From assembly GCF_001552255.1 (NCBI RefSeq), contig NZ_BCQV01000019.1, positions 1 through 64,000 on the forward strand: 64,000 nucleotides of DNA. Direction: 5' to 3'. Each line of letters starts with the position of its first letter. Positions within the stretch are counted from its first letter, which is position 1. The stretch comes from Alicyclobacillus shizuokensis NBRC 103103. Its GTDB lineage: Bacteria > Bacillota > Bacilli > Alicyclobacillales > Alicyclobacillaceae. Below the pieces are notes generated by a model. It did no database searches and was not told the origin of the DNA. It saw only the letters and a list, made by a program, of their open reading frames with translations. Below are positions 44,612 to 53,549 of this stretch, piece after piece. Both the position numbers and the translations under genes were made by a program.

Positions 44612-45637
44612 ATGGAGGAAGCGTCAGCCGTCTTTCTGTGCCAACAGATCTTGGACGGGGCTTTGGAACAAGGGTGCACGGACGTGCATGTGAGCGTGAG
44701 CCGTGGCCGGTTGGAGGTGAAATTTCGCCTGGACGGCCTCTTGGTCCCCTACTTGGCCAGCGAATCACCGGTAGGTCCTGCGTTGGTGCGACGGATCAAA
44801 GCCTTGGCGAAGATGGACGTTGCCGAGAGTCGTTTGCCCCAGGACGGTGCCTTTCACTGGGAGGGAAAGGGGACCTGTGACGTTCGCGTCTCGACGCTGC
44901 CGCTGATCGACGGTGAGTGTGTGGTCTTGCGTCTTTTGGCGGGGACGGATAGATACGACTTTCATCAGCTCGGTATGGATGAGCTTCAGGTACGCCAGTT
45001 ATCCCACATGCTGAGCGGATCTGGAGGTCTGGTCTTGGTGGCGGGGCCCACAGGTTCCGGCAAGACCACCACCTTGTATGCCATCATGCGCTGGTTGGCG
45101 GGACGCGGCTTGCACGTAGTCAGTCTTGAAGACCCCGTGGAACGGCCGATTCCAGAGTTGCATCAGTTTCAAATTCGGGAACAAATCGGATTCACTTTTG
45201 CGGGCGCGCTCAAAGCAGTGTTGCGGCAGGATCCGGATGCGATTGTCATCGGCGAAGTGCGCGATGAAGAAACGGCGCGGGTGATGTTGCGGGCGGCGTT
45301 GACTGGACACCTGGTGCTCGCTACCACGCACGCAACCGACTTCATCGGAGCGGCCGCACGGCTGTCGGAGTTTGGTCTGGGGCGGCCTTTGATCGCCGAT
45401 GTGCTCATCGGGGTGGTGGTTCAGACCTGGCTGGAGGAAGCGTGCTATCGCTGCCAGGGTCGGGGCTGCGATGCTTGTCGCAGCGGTGTGTTGCGGCGCG
45501 TGCCTCACTTTACGGTGCATCGCATGACCGCGGCGCTGCGCCAGGCGATTGCGTCTGGATCGACCTGGCACGACATACACGCGAACACGCGGGATCCGCG
45601 GATATGGGAGGAACCATTGGAACATGCCGGAACTTGA
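44612..45637 (+). CDS. comGA: ComGA, competence pilus assembly ATPase
   Basis: A 341-residue PilB/GspE-type ATPase of short form. Walker [10 protein letters not shown] starts at residue 145. The aspartate box SLEDPVERPI, Walker B IVIGEVRDEETA and the His box TTHATD are present. A C-terminal Cys cluster (CYRCQGRGCDAC) matches the zinc site of extension ATPases. It powers assembly of the ComG pseudopilus for DNA uptake. ATG 44612 follows GGAGGG. It heads a seven-gene operon with overlapping ORFs. Confidence 0.95.
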   Translation: MEEASAVFLCQQILDGALEQGCTDVHVSVSRGRLEVKFRLDGLLVPYLASESPVGPALVRRIKALAKMDVAESRLPQDGAFHWEGKGTCDVRVSTLPLIDGECVVLRLLAGTDRYDFHQLGMDELQVRQLSHMLSGSGGLVLVAGPTGSGKTTTLYAIMRWLAGRGLHVVSLEDPVERPIPELHQFQIREQIGFTFAGALKAVLRQDPDAIVIGEVRDEETARVMLRAALTGHLVLATTHATDFIGAAARLSEFGLGRPLIADVLIGVVVQTWLEEACYRCQGRGCDACRSGVLRRVPHFTVHRMTAALRQAIASGSTWHDIHANTRDPRIWEEPLEHAGT

Positions 45638-46733
45638 GCAGACCCAGCCGGTGTCAGGTTCATCGAACTCGCCTCGCGTGCGGCGGCTGGGACCGCATTG
45701 GCGACGTTGGCATCCTGTCGAGTCCGTAAGCCTCTGCCGTGAGTTGGCGGAACTCTTGGAAGCGGGGCTGCCGCTGCGGGAGGCCATTGCCTGTTTGCAG
45801 ACCCTGGGCGCGCAGCGAGGACGAGCCTTCGTACTGCATGTGGCCCGCGAGGCGGTGGAACGGGGAGAGTTGCTGAGCGATGCGTGGCGTCCATGGGCTC
45901 CGACAGATCTGACCATGATGCTCGAAGTCGGGGCGCAATCCGGGCGATTGGCGGAGTGTCTTCGTCTGTGGAGTGAACAGACGAGAAGACGCCGGGAGTG
46001 GCGGGCCGCCATGGTTCGGGCTGCCGCCTACCCCATGTTGTTGATGGTCATGACGCTGGTGCTACAGTTGTTCATTTTGCACATGATCCTGCCGTCGATG
46101 ACCAACATGTACCAAATGACCGGGGCCACAACCCCAGAGAGCTACCGCCTTGCCAATCAATTCTTGCACGTGATGCCCGTGTGCCTCCTGCTGGCCCTGG
46201 CCGGACTCATGGGAACGGTGGGGGGCGTCTGGTGGTTGGACCGTCGGGCGCACAACCCGCTGCACAGGTGGATTCATCAGACGTCTTTGGGGCGGTGGTT
46301 TCGTCTGCAGCGGACCGCGATGTTCGCATCCATGACGGCACAGCTTGTGTGCGCCGGAGTGCCGATATTGGACGCCCTTTCGGTTTTGCAGCGGCAAGGC
46401 AAACCCCGCTGGTTAGCCGCCGCCTGTAAGACGTTGCGAGTGGAGCTTTTGGCCGGCAACAATTTGGCCTCAGCCTTGACAGGCACCTGGGATCCGATTC
46501 TTTCGTCCTTGATGTCCCTGACCGAAACAACCGGAAATCTCTCGTCTGGACTCGAACGGGCGGCCGTTCTTCTCCGTACGCGCTGGGTACGCCAAATGGA
46601 AGCGGTCATGCGTGTCTTGGAGCCAGTGCTGGTAAGTGCGAGTGGCGGGCTTGTAGCGGTGACGATGCTGGCCCTGCTGCTGCCGATGTACGACTTGATG
46701 GGGGCCATGTCCACCCCGGCACTGATGCACTGA
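45624..46733 (+). CDS. comGB: ComGB, competence pilus platform protein (GspF/PilC family)
   Basis: A 369-residue inner-membrane platform protein. Two T2SSF domains each precede hydrophobic segments; LCRELAELLEAGLPLREAI and ASMTAQLVCAGVPILDAL are the duplicated signatures. The C-terminus has the usual final helix (LVAVTMLALLLPMYDLM). ATG 45624 overlaps comGA by 14 bases behind GGGAGGAA. Confidence 0.93.
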   Translation: MPELEQTQPVSGSSNSPRVRRLGPHWRRWHPVESVSLCRELAELLEAGLPLREAIACLQTLGAQRGRAFVLHVAREAVERGELLSDAWRPWAPTDLTMMLEVGAQSGRLAECLRLWSEQTRRRREWRAAMVRAAAYPMLLMVMTLVLQLFILHMILPSMTNMYQMTGATTPESYRLANQFLHVMPVCLLLALAGLMGTVGGVWWLDRRAHNPLHRWIHQTSLGRWFRLQRTAMFASMTAQLVCAGVPILDALSVLQRQGKPRWLAAACKTLRVELLAGNNLASALTGTWDPILSSLMSLTETTGNLSSGLERAAVLLRTRWVRQMEAVMRVLEPVLVSASGGLVAVTMLALLLPMYDLMGAMSTPALMH

Positions 46734-46768
46734 ACATATTCCCCAAAAACGAGGTGGTCTCAGAAGTG

Positions 46769-47203
46769 ATGAAGCGGCTCTGCATGGTCGTGTCGCAATG
46801 GGGGTCCCCGCGGTTTCGCCAAGACGGACACGTTAGGCAAACAGGCGGCGAAGGCGGGTTCACCTTGTTGGAAATGGTCGTCGCCGTCTCTATTTTGGCT
46901 GTGATGACAGCCATCGTGGCCCCGCATGTGTTCGGTATCGGTCAACATGTGCAGTCGGTCGCTCGATCCGAAAATGAGAAGACGATTGAAGCTGCCCTCA
47001 ATGAATACTACATGATGTACCATCGGTATCCCAGCGGGGATTCCGAGGCGCAGCTGCAGGCGTTGAAAGACGCTCAACTGCTCGACTCGATTCCACAAGA
47101 CCCGGCAGGCGGGCACTACGTCATTACCATTCAGGCTGACGGGTCTGCGCAAGTGACGTACCAGGAGGACGCGGGGAGCGGATCGAATGGCACAGGGCAG
47201 TGA
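46769..47203 (+). CDS. comGC: ComGC, major competence pseudopilin
   Basis: A 144-residue class-III prepilin. The cleavage site Gly30|Phe31 lies in GGFTLLEMVVAVSILAV, with Glu35 as the conserved fifth residue. The mature part has a long N-terminal helix and a C-domain with YYMMYHRYPSGDSEAQLQAL. The leader of 30 residues is long for the type. ATG 46769 is used; GTG 46754 is an alternative start. It would be processed by the A24 peptidase at 29454. Confidence 0.94.
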   Translation: MKRLCMVVSQWGSPRFRQDGHVRQTGGEGGFTLLEMVVAVSILAVMTAIVAPHVFGIGQHVQSVARSENEKTIEAALNEYYMMYHRYPSGDSEAQLQALKDAQLLDSIPQDPAGGHYVITIQADGSAQVTYQEDAGSGSNGTGQ

Positions 47204-47702
47204 CATCTCGATATGGTGTTCTCGGCGGCAGGAGGAGCAGCGGCATCTCGAAGCAGGATTCAGCCTTCTGGAGGTCTGCGCGGCGGTTGCGTTGGTAGGT
47301 CTGTCGCTGGCCGTTTCCCTGCTTGGTGTGGCGCCTGTGCTCAGGGCTCAACAGGTTACACAAACCGCGCAGTCGCTGATCTGGGACTTTCGCGAGACGC
47401 AGGCACTAAGCCAAGTGAAAGGGCCCTATGCGGTCTTGGACCTGCATAAATATCAACCCCAGTATGACATCCTTGTCGGACCGCAGGTTGTCTCCAGCAA
47501 GACGTTCCTGGACGGGGTGGATTATAAGGACGGGTATTTGCAAATGGGCACTGGATGGGTGGCGTTCGACTCGGCCGGGGATGCGCATGTCGCGGGCGTG
47601 GTGCGCCTTACAGACGGCGTCACGGAAACGGACGTGCACCTGTACACGGGAGCTGGATGGGTCAGTCTGGGCCCGGACGCGGCCAGTGGAGGCTCATCAT
47701 GA
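47187..47702 (+). CDS. comGD: ComGD-like minor pseudopilin
   Basis: A 171-residue prepilin-like protein with AGFSLLEVCAAVALVG; the cleavage site is Gly24|Phe25 and Glu29 is at position +5. The rest is a GspH-like beta-rich domain. ATG 47187 lies inside the comGC end (17-base overlap) behind GGGGAG. The symbol is by operon position. Confidence 0.82.
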   Translation: MAQGSDISIWCSRRQEEQRHLEAGFSLLEVCAAVALVGLSLAVSLLGVAPVLRAQQVTQTAQSLIWDFRETQALSQVKGPYAVLDLHKYQPQYDILVGPQVVSSKTFLDGVDYKDGYLQMGTGWVAFDSAGDAHVAGVVRLTDGVTETDVHLYTGAGWVSLGPDAASGGSS

Positions 47703-48016
47703 CTCTGCTCGAGGTCTTGCTGGCCGCCCTCTGCTTCCTCTGGGCGGCGGAAGGAGCGGCGGCCGCAGAGAGCCAGGCGTTTGCCGAAATCCAATTGTCG
47801 GACCGGGTCCGGGCGGCCGTGGAGGCGGCCGATGCGGTTGCTGAACGATACACGGCCGGGGACACTATGATTCCCTCTTCCTTCCCGGTGAACGGGTACA
47901 CGTGTCAGGTGGAGGTACGGACCGATGCGGAAGATGCGTCCTGGGTGCGTATTGAAGCAAGTTGTCAAGGGACTGTACAGACTGTCTGGGTGCGTCGAAC
48001 TGACAGTGATGGGTGA
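47699..48016 (+). CDS. comGE: ComGE-like minor pseudopilin without a leader
   Basis: A 105-residue protein starting directly with MTLLEVLLAALCFLW. The hydrophobic N-helix and the Glu at position 5 of a prepilin are present, but there is no leader peptide and no Gly before the helix. The rest is polar with two Cys in the C-terminal half (YTCQVE, EASCQG). ATG 47699 follows AGTGGAGG and overlaps comGD by 4 bases. The assignment is by order and helix pattern. Confidence 0.7.
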   Translation: MTLLEVLLAALCFLWAAEGAAAAESQAFAEIQLSDRVRAAVEAADAVAERYTAGDTMIPSSFPVNGYTCQVEVRTDAEDASWVRIEASCQGTVQTVWVRRTDSDG

Positions 48017-48446
48017 GGAAGGCTTTTCCTTGCTTGAGGTCACGATGGTCATTGGTCTATCGGCTGTGTTGACGACGGTGGGATTGTTTTGGTTGCTCAG
48101 TCTGGGTCGACAATGCGGGGCTGGACTGGACGCATTGGCATCGGAAGCCGCTTGGGACAACGCGGCGCGGGTTCTGACCCAGGACGGACACGCCAGTACC
48201 CAGATACGTGTGGCGGAGAACGCTCTCAGCCTGGATTTGGTGAGCGGGGACTCCTATACCTACCTGGTCAACGCGGAGGGCCAGTTGGTACGAGTTGGAG
48301 AAGGCGGAGGTACCAGTGTGCTCGCTGATGGCTTCGCGTCCCTTGAGTGCGCTCCCGAGCGGTACGGGTTTTCTGTTCAGGTGACGATGCTGGATGGTCA
48401 AAATCATATCTTGCATGTGCGCACGATAGGGGATATGATGTCGTGA
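48009..48446 (+). CDS. comGF: ComGF-like minor pseudopilin
   Basis: A 145-residue prepilin-like protein with a very short leader: MGEEG|FSLLEVTMVIGLSA, so cleavage would follow Gly5, and Glu10 is the conserved acid. ATG 48009 overlaps comGE by 8 bases with little ribosome site of its own, suggesting coupling. The longer frame from 47925 lies within comGE. The symbol is by position. Confidence 0.75.
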   Translation: MGEEGFSLLEVTMVIGLSAVLTTVGLFWLLSLGRQCGAGLDALASEAAWDNAARVLTQDGHASTQIRVAENALSLDLVSGDSYTYLVNAEGQLVRVGEGGGTSVLADGFASLECAPERYGFSVQVTMLDGQNHILHVRTIGDMMS

Positions 48447-48907
48447 CCGGGCTCGGTCAATCCCGGCGCAGGGTTGGGTTGCTCGGCGCCAGGAAGGGAA
48501 GGTGGCCGTCTTTTCTGCGAGGGCCAAGAGATGCCGGCAACGTGCTGTTGGCGTCAGTCGGGTTTGCCACGTTGTCGGTCGGCTGGGTGACCGTGTTGAT
48601 GATGGCCGCCGCGGCCGAGCTGCATATTCATCGCCAGCAAGCGGATCTGCAGCGGGCGTATTGGTTGGCCAGGGGAGAGATGGAATACGTTCTGTCGGAT
48701 TTTCTTCGCCACGGTCCGCAGGTGATGAACCAGCAGGTCCCGGTTCCGGACGGTGAGGTTCAAATCCAGGTGATGTATAACGGAACATGGCAGGTGTATG
48801 TCAACGCTCATGTGGACGGTGCGCAGGACGTTGTGGCCGCCCAGTACGACGCGCGCCATGGTCGCCTGACCGATTGGCTGGACGAGAGTCCTCCGCCGTC
48901 AAGTTGA
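48443..48907 (+). CDS. comGG: ComGG-like protein ending the comG operon
   Basis: A 154-residue protein starting at GTG 48443 in a GTGA overlap with comGF, behind AGGGGA. A basic N-terminal part precedes a hydrophobic helix (about 35-58) and an alpha/beta C-terminal domain. No canonical G|FxxxE prepilin cleavage site was found, so it may be a GspK-like tip protein or a bitopic assembly factor. The symbol is by operon position only. Confidence 0.6.
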   Translation: MTGLGQSRRRVGLLGARKGRWPSFLRGPRDAGNVLLASVGFATLSVGWVTVLMMAAAAELHIHRQQADLQRAYWLARGEMEYVLSDFLRHGPQVMNQQVPVPDGEVQIQVMYNGTWQVYVNAHVDGAQDVVAAQYDARHGRLTDWLDESPPPSS

Positions 48908-49016
48908 CGAGGGCCGGGGTGCGTCCGGTCAGACGGATTGGCTGTGCAAATGTGGTAAAGCCACGGTGAGGAGGTCCACGGTGGGGAGGTGGTACCTGGC
49001 CCTGGATCTGTCGTCT

Positions 49017-49045
49017 TTGTCCGCCGTGGTGGAACAGATTATACT
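49017..49045 (+). promoter_or_regulatory. SigA promoter for the DnaI-like gene
   Basis: TTGTCC (49017-49022), 17 bp, TATACT (49040-49045), about 44 bases before ATG 49089. Confidence 0.75.
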
Positions 49046-49088
49046 GAAGCTAGAACGCGTAACGCATTGAACGAGGAAGGACGTCACC

Positions 49089-50009
49089 ATGGAGCATATC
49101 AAATCGGTCCTGCCATCCGCTCACATGCCGGACGCCTCAGCTTGGGACGTCACCTACTTTCGACGGGAGATCCCGGAATTGAATACCTGGCAGGTGGACG
49201 ATGACGCCATATGGCGCCATCGCCATCTCTTGTTGGAATACATCCGACAGCGCGATGTGTGCGCGGGTTGCCGGGGGTTCGAGGTCTGTCCGAAGGAAGG
49301 GGACATGCAGGGATTTGTTCAGGTGCTGGAACCGTATGGTGGGCAACTGACCGTACGGGTGCGGCGGTGCCAGCCATTTCGTGAGTACCACCTGCGCCTG
49401 CGCCTGCAGCGTTACGTGGTCGAGGCGGGAGGGCTGCCTCAGGATACGTCGTTTCGCTTTGCGAACTTTCCCCGTGAGCAGAAGCAAAAATATCCTCGAT
49501 TGGTGCGATTTGCTGAACAGTTCGCGGAGACGTATGAGATAGGGAAGCCCAGTCCCGGCGTGTATATATTCGGTCCTCCAGGGGTGGGAAAGACACATCT
49601 CATGTTGGCTGTGCTGAATCGGCTGCAGGAGAGAGGTATTCCCTGCCTGTTCGTGCGCTCAGACTCTATTTTTGACAGAATGCGTCAAATCATTGCTGAC
49701 AATGGGGATTTGGAATCCCTGCTCCATGCCCTCTCGACAGCTCCGGTCTTAGGGATTGATGAATTTGCCCAGGAGCGAGCCAACGAGTTCACGTTGGAAA
49801 AGTTATTTCGTATCGTGAACCATCGTTTTCATGCCAAACTTCCTACATGGTTTACCAGCAACTACGCTCCTCCAGACATCTATCGGCGTAACGGGGAGGA
49901 TTTGCTCGATTCTGTGGGGCCCTTGCGCAGCCGCATCATGCAGATGTCCAAGTTGGCCAAAATGGATGGACCGGATGCGCGGCAGCGGAATTTGCAATCC
50001 TTGACCTAA
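49089..50009 (+). CDS. DnaI-like primosomal AAA+ ATPase
   Basis: A 306-residue protein. The N-terminal zinc-binding region has Cys residues in DVCAGCRGFEVC and RRCQPF, as in DnaI, whose N-domain grips the DnaC helicase. The AAA+ domain has Walker A GPPGVGKT (162-169), Walker B VLGIDEF and sensor 1 TWFTSNY. It could load the replicative helicase. B. subtilis dnaI lies with dnaB elsewhere, so this may be the only copy, moved here, or a paralogue. ATG 49089 follows GAGGAAGG. It is convergent with yqhG, only 4 bases apart. Confidence 0.8.
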   Translation: MEHIKSVLPSAHMPDASAWDVTYFRREIPELNTWQVDDDAIWRHRHLLLEYIRQRDVCAGCRGFEVCPKEGDMQGFVQVLEPYGGQLTVRVRRCQPFREYHLRLRLQRYVVEAGGLPQDTSFRFANFPREQKQKYPRLVRFAEQFAETYEIGKPSPGVYIFGPPGVGKTHLMLAVLNRLQERGIPCLFVRSDSIFDRMRQIIADNGDLESLLHALSTAPVLGIDEFAQERANEFTLEKLFRIVNHRFHAKLPTWFTSNYAPPDIYRRNGEDLLDSVGPLRSRIMQMSKLAKMDGPDARQRNLQSLT

Positions 50010-50013
50010 AGTC

Positions 50014-50994
50014 CTATCGCTTGTGAGACGGCGTGCCAGGCAAATGAATCATCCGTTCTGGCAGGCCCATCAGGGCGGCTTGTTGGTATGCGATGACGAT
50101 GCGCGGCTCACTGCGTTGGCGCACTTCCTGTCGCTTTCGGTCCCTTTCGGCCTGCACCAAGTTTCGTTCCTCCGCGTCCAAGTCGGGGAGCAGGCTCTCA
50201 TAGTACAAGTCGATTTGTTCCAGTTCTTGTTGCAGGTTATGCCGAGCTTCTTCCGCCCAAGAGAGGTCGCTGTGCAGTATTTCGTGATGGAGAGTGTTGT
50301 CCAGCCGTAACAGTGCATCGGAGACGGAGATGCGAGAGCGCTGCAGCAACTGTTCGGGCTCTGCCGGTTGCATGGGGAGGCGGCGCACAAAATCGTAAAA
50401 CCCGTCCACAACCTCCCCGTGGTCCAGGCGGATGGCCAGGGAGCGGTAGACCTGTTGGGTAAGGGCAGCTTGAAATGACACCATAATATTGACCATCAGC
50501 CATGAGACCATGTGATCGCCGTGTGTGGAGGTATCGTACGCGACACAGGCAAAGCGCCCTCTTTTTGCCAACGAGTCAAATATTTTATCGAGCCGAAAGC
50601 TCCCCAGTGTAATCAATTCGCAGACAGGGGGACGAAAGAACATCCGTTCTACTTCCGACATGCCCCGCGCTTCGGCGGTTGTCCATGCTTCCCTACGCAG
50701 GCGCTCATTTTCTCGTTGTGCCGCTTGCTCCGAAAACGCCAATCGCAAGACGGTAGGTTCGACCTGATGACCAGTTTGCTCCACCCACAGCCAAAAATAG
50801 GGTCTGTCCGTGAGTTCTTTGTCCACATCTATCGGCAGTTCGTATTCCAAGTACGCGTCGCTGCGACGGAGCTCTCGTGCACCGACCGCTTGCAGATACG
50901 TGTCGCAAAACTGGAATCGCTCTTTGGGGGTGCGTAGCGGAGGATTGGCCATCGGGCGTGGACTCAGCACCAAACTCGGCTTCAAGCGTGCCAC
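50014..50994 (-). CDS. yqhG: YqhG-family protein of unknown function
   Basis: A 326-residue soluble protein matching the YqhG family by sequence character (PPLRTPKERFQFCDTYLQAV at the N-terminus) and by its partner yqhH. GTG 50994 follows GGGAGGAGG inside the end of yqhH (13-base overlap); an ORF from 51021 is possible. The C-terminal part (about 205-326) is a long charged helix region (EEARHNLQQELEQIDLYYES), probably a coiled coil. No catalytic motif seen. In B. subtilis yqhG and yqhH are also adjacent and next to comG. Confidence 0.85.
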   Translation of the reverse strand: MARLKPSLVLSPRPMANPPLRTPKERFQFCDTYLQAVGARELRRSDAYLEYELPIDVDKELTDRPYFWLWVEQTGHQVEPTVLRLAFSEQAAQRENERLRREAWTTAEARGMSEVERMFFRPPVCELITLGSFRLDKIFDSLAKRGRFACVAYDTSTHGDHMVSWLMVNIMVSFQAALTQQVYRSLAIRLDHGEVVDGFYDFVRRLPMQPAEPEQLLQRSRISVSDALLRLDNTLHHEILHSDLSWAEEARHNLQQELEQIDLYYESLLPDLDAEERNLVQAERDRKRQEVRQRSEPRIVIAYQQAALMGLPERMIHLPGTPSHKR

Positions 50995-52712
50995 AGGCTG
51001 GTGTCCTCCTCCCTTTTCCACTCCTGCAGGACGCGATCACCAAACGCGTTCAAGCGTTCCTGCAGTTGCGTATCTGTATCGCTTGTCATGGCAATGTCCA
51101 TCACCTGACGGTCGAAGTCCTCACCCAGCCGATGATCCCCGACGATGTAATCCAATTCGCCGATGATCATCTCGAACAACCGTATTTTTTCTTGCAGGAG
51201 TTGCACGATGTGCGCCTCAATCGTATTCTCGGTAGCCAGGTTGTGGATGTACACTTCTTCAGTTTGGCCCAAACGGTGAATGCGGCCGATTCGCTGTTCC
51301 AGGCGCATTGGGTTCCAAGGCAAATCAAAGTTGATCATGTGGTGGCAAAACTGCAGGTTGATGCCTTCTCCCCCCGACTCCGTGGCCACCAAAACCTGCA
51401 CTTTCCGGGCGAACAGATCTTTCATCCAGTCCTTCTTGCCGCGCCCGAAACCGCCGCGAAAGGGAACCACCGATATCCCGTGGCGCTTCAGCATATACAA
51501 GAGAAAGTCCTGGGTGGCACGGTACTCTGTAAAGACGACGCACTTGTCGTCAATCTCCTTCAACATCTGGAGTACCGTCTCTACTTTCGTATACGTGTGA
51601 ATAGATTCCGCCATACGCGTCAGCTTTTGCAAGGTCTTCCGCAACGAATCGTCTTTGCTGCGCTTTATCATTCGTTCCATAGTGATCATGGCGGCATAGG
51701 GAGAACTGCAGATCTCTCGCTGCAGCGTGATTAAAGGGAGGACCGACGCACGCCCCTCGCTGCGCGCTCGGTACTCGGTGCGCAGAAAGGTCTGTACCGC
51801 ATCGTACAAGGCACGCTCTGGTGGACTGAGTGTGAGTGGCACCGAGCGCACGTGCCGAGGAGGCAGCGAGGTCGATCCGTCCCGACGCCGATTGCGAATC
51901 AGCACGTTCGAGACCTGCTCTCTCAGTGTCTCAGGCCGCTTGGCGGTGCGCCGAGACTCAACAAACGACCGCGCAAACTCTCGACTGTTGCCCAGGTGAC
52001 CAGGTCTCAACAGCGTGATCAGCGTGTGCAGTTCACGCAGGTCGTTTTGCATGGGGGTTGCGGTCAGCAACAACAAAAATTTGTTCGGAATTTGATTGAC
52101 GATCTGCCAATTCCTTGTGCGTGGGTTTTTCAGCTTGTGGGCTTCGTCGACGATGACCAGATCCCACGCTTGTCCGAGCACTGCGGTGCGATGGGGCTCA
52201 CGCTTGGCGGTGTCCAGCGATGCCACGATGATATCATGTTCCGACCAGGTCCATTCATTTCTCTGCGCAAAACACGGAATCCGGAACTTTTCATTCAATT
52301 CTCGCGTCCACTGCAAGACCAGGCTGGCAGGAACCAGGATGAGCGCCTTTCGTACGAGTCCCCGCAGCAGGTATTCCTTGAGGATCAGCCCAGCCTCGAT
52401 GGTTTTGCCCAAACCCACCTCGTCAGCGAGAATGGCCCGGCCGCGCAGGTCGCGCAACACTCTGTGGGCGGTCTCCACCTGGTGAGGCAGGGGTGTGAAC
52501 CCTTGCAGGTGCTCCAATGCCAGCAGTTGGTCAAAACCTTCGGCCAAACGGGCTCTGACGGCATCGGCTTGCAACTGGAACAAGATCCACTCGGTAGATC
52601 GGTTGTCGGTCTCGTGCAGGTGCGACAAAAACTCGGCTAAGTTGTGCTCTAATTGTTCGCGGTCGTCCTGAATTGGAGGCGTGCGCACCGCGACGTTCCA
52701 TCCTGATTCCAT
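50982..52712 (-). CDS. yqhH: SNF2-family helicase YqhH
   Basis: A 576-residue Swi2/Snf2 ATPase. Motif I is DEVGLGKTIEA (97-107), the DEAH box is at 189-192, motif III is LLLTATPMQN, and motifs V/VI are ATESGGEGINLQFC and RIGRIHRLGQ. Such proteins translocate on double-stranded DNA or remodel nucleoprotein complexes. ATG 52712 follows GGAGGT. The operon yqhH-yqhG points toward comG and the DnaI-like gene. The cellular role is unknown; a DNA-processing or RNA polymerase recycling role (as for HepA) is inference. Confidence 0.93.
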   Translation of the reverse strand: MESGWNVAVRTPPIQDDREQLEHNLAEFLSHLHETDNRSTEWILFQLQADAVRARLAEGFDQLLALEHLQGFTPLPHQVETAHRVLRDLRGRAILADEVGLGKTIEAGLILKEYLLRGLVRKALILVPASLVLQWTRELNEKFRIPCFAQRNEWTWSEHDIIVASLDTAKREPHRTAVLGQAWDLVIVDEAHKLKNPRTRNWQIVNQIPNKFLLLLTATPMQNDLRELHTLITLLRPGHLGNSREFARSFVESRRTAKRPETLREQVSNVLIRNRRRDGSTSLPPRHVRSVPLTLSPPERALYDAVQTFLRTEYRARSEGRASVLPLITLQREICSSPYAAMITMERMIKRSKDDSLRKTLQKLTRMAESIHTYTKVETVLQMLKEIDDKCVVFTEYRATQDFLLYMLKRHGISVVPFRGGFGRGKKDWMKDLFARKVQVLVATESGGEGINLQFCHHMINFDLPWNPMRLEQRIGRIHRLGQTEEVYIHNLATENTIEAHIVQLLQEKIRLFEMIIGELDYIVGDHRLGEDFDRQVMDIAMTSDTDTQLQERLNAFGDRVLQEWKREEDTSLWHA

Positions 52713-52828
52713 GAGTCTACCTCCATCGCCGACTGAACAGACGGCCGTATGGCTTCAGGTGACTAGTATGAACCAGGATGAAAAAAGGATTGCATTGGGC
52801 TCGCATCTCCCACTCCGAGGAGCTAGGC

Positions 52829-53422
52829 TCAGCGTGGTGACGCTGCACGGGTACCGTGCGCACGCCCCGGGTGCGCCAGGTGTCCCCGCCAATCTGCACA
52901 GATGACGCGCCACAGTCCCTCCGTGTAGGCGACCCGACTCACGCTGGTGTTGCCGAGAGCCGGGATGGGGTGGCCAATATAACCGAGCCACAGGCGGATG
53001 AACCCGCCGTGGCTGACACACAAAACCCGGCCGTGGTTCACCTCGCTGACAATGCGGTCCATAACGGAGATCAGGCGTCTGTGCATCTGTTCTTCCGTCT
53101 CTCTGGAGGGGGCCCCATTCGGATACCGTCTTTGCGCCTCAACACGCAGCAGGCCTTCGGCTTCTCCGAGCCCCCGCTCGCGCAGTTCCGGGCTGGTACG
53201 GATGGGCAGCGGTACGTTCTTCGCCAGGATGCGGGCTGTGGTCAGGGCGCGTGTCAGGTCGCTCGAGTACAGGGCTTGAAACGGGATCCCTTGCAGTTGA
53301 TGGGATAACATTTCGGCCTGTTGCCGGCCGTTGGCGTTCAATGGAATGTCCAACCATCCTTGCACACGCTGTTCCAGGTTCCAATCCGTTTCCCCGTGAC
53401 GAACCAGCCAAAGTTCCAGCAA
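52829..53422 (-). CDS. Histidine phosphatase (phosphoglycerate mutase superfamily)
   Basis: A 197-residue protein starting at TTG 53422 behind GGGGGAGG. The phospho-His motif LVRHGETDWN (His9) is at the N-terminus, with SSDLTRALTTA and the C-terminal VSHGGFIRLWL motif. It may be a CobC/PhoE-like broad phosphatase, and the substrate cannot be fixed from sequence. It is divergent from aroQ, and the two promoters would share the region 53423-53549. The gap 52713-52828 on the right of yqhH shows no gene. Confidence 0.88.
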   Translation of the reverse strand: MLELWLVRHGETDWNLEQRVQGWLDIPLNANGRQQAEMLSHQLQGIPFQALYSSDLTRALTTARILAKNVPLPIRTSPELRERGLGEAEGLLRVEAQRRYPNGAPSRETEEQMHRRLISVMDRIVSEVNHGRVLCVSHGGFIRLWLGYIGHPIPALGNTSVSRVAYTEGLWRVICADWRGHLAHPGRAHGTRAASPR

Positions 53423-53446
53423 CTCGGTCGCCTCCCCCTGCAATGG

Positions 53447-53476
53447 TTCCAGTATAGCAACTTATTATGGTACAAT
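53447..53476 (+). promoter_or_regulatory. Extended -10 promoter for aroQ-pepQ-efp
   Basis: TTCCAG (53447-53452), 18 bp, TACAAT (53471-53476), with TGG just before the -10 (TGN extension). Confidence 0.5.
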
Positions 53477-53549
53477 GTAGCCGATTTTGGCCTTGTGCGC
53501 CGCCTGGCGCCCGGGAAAGCAGCTTGCCGTGAAAGGCTAGGTGGTCAGA

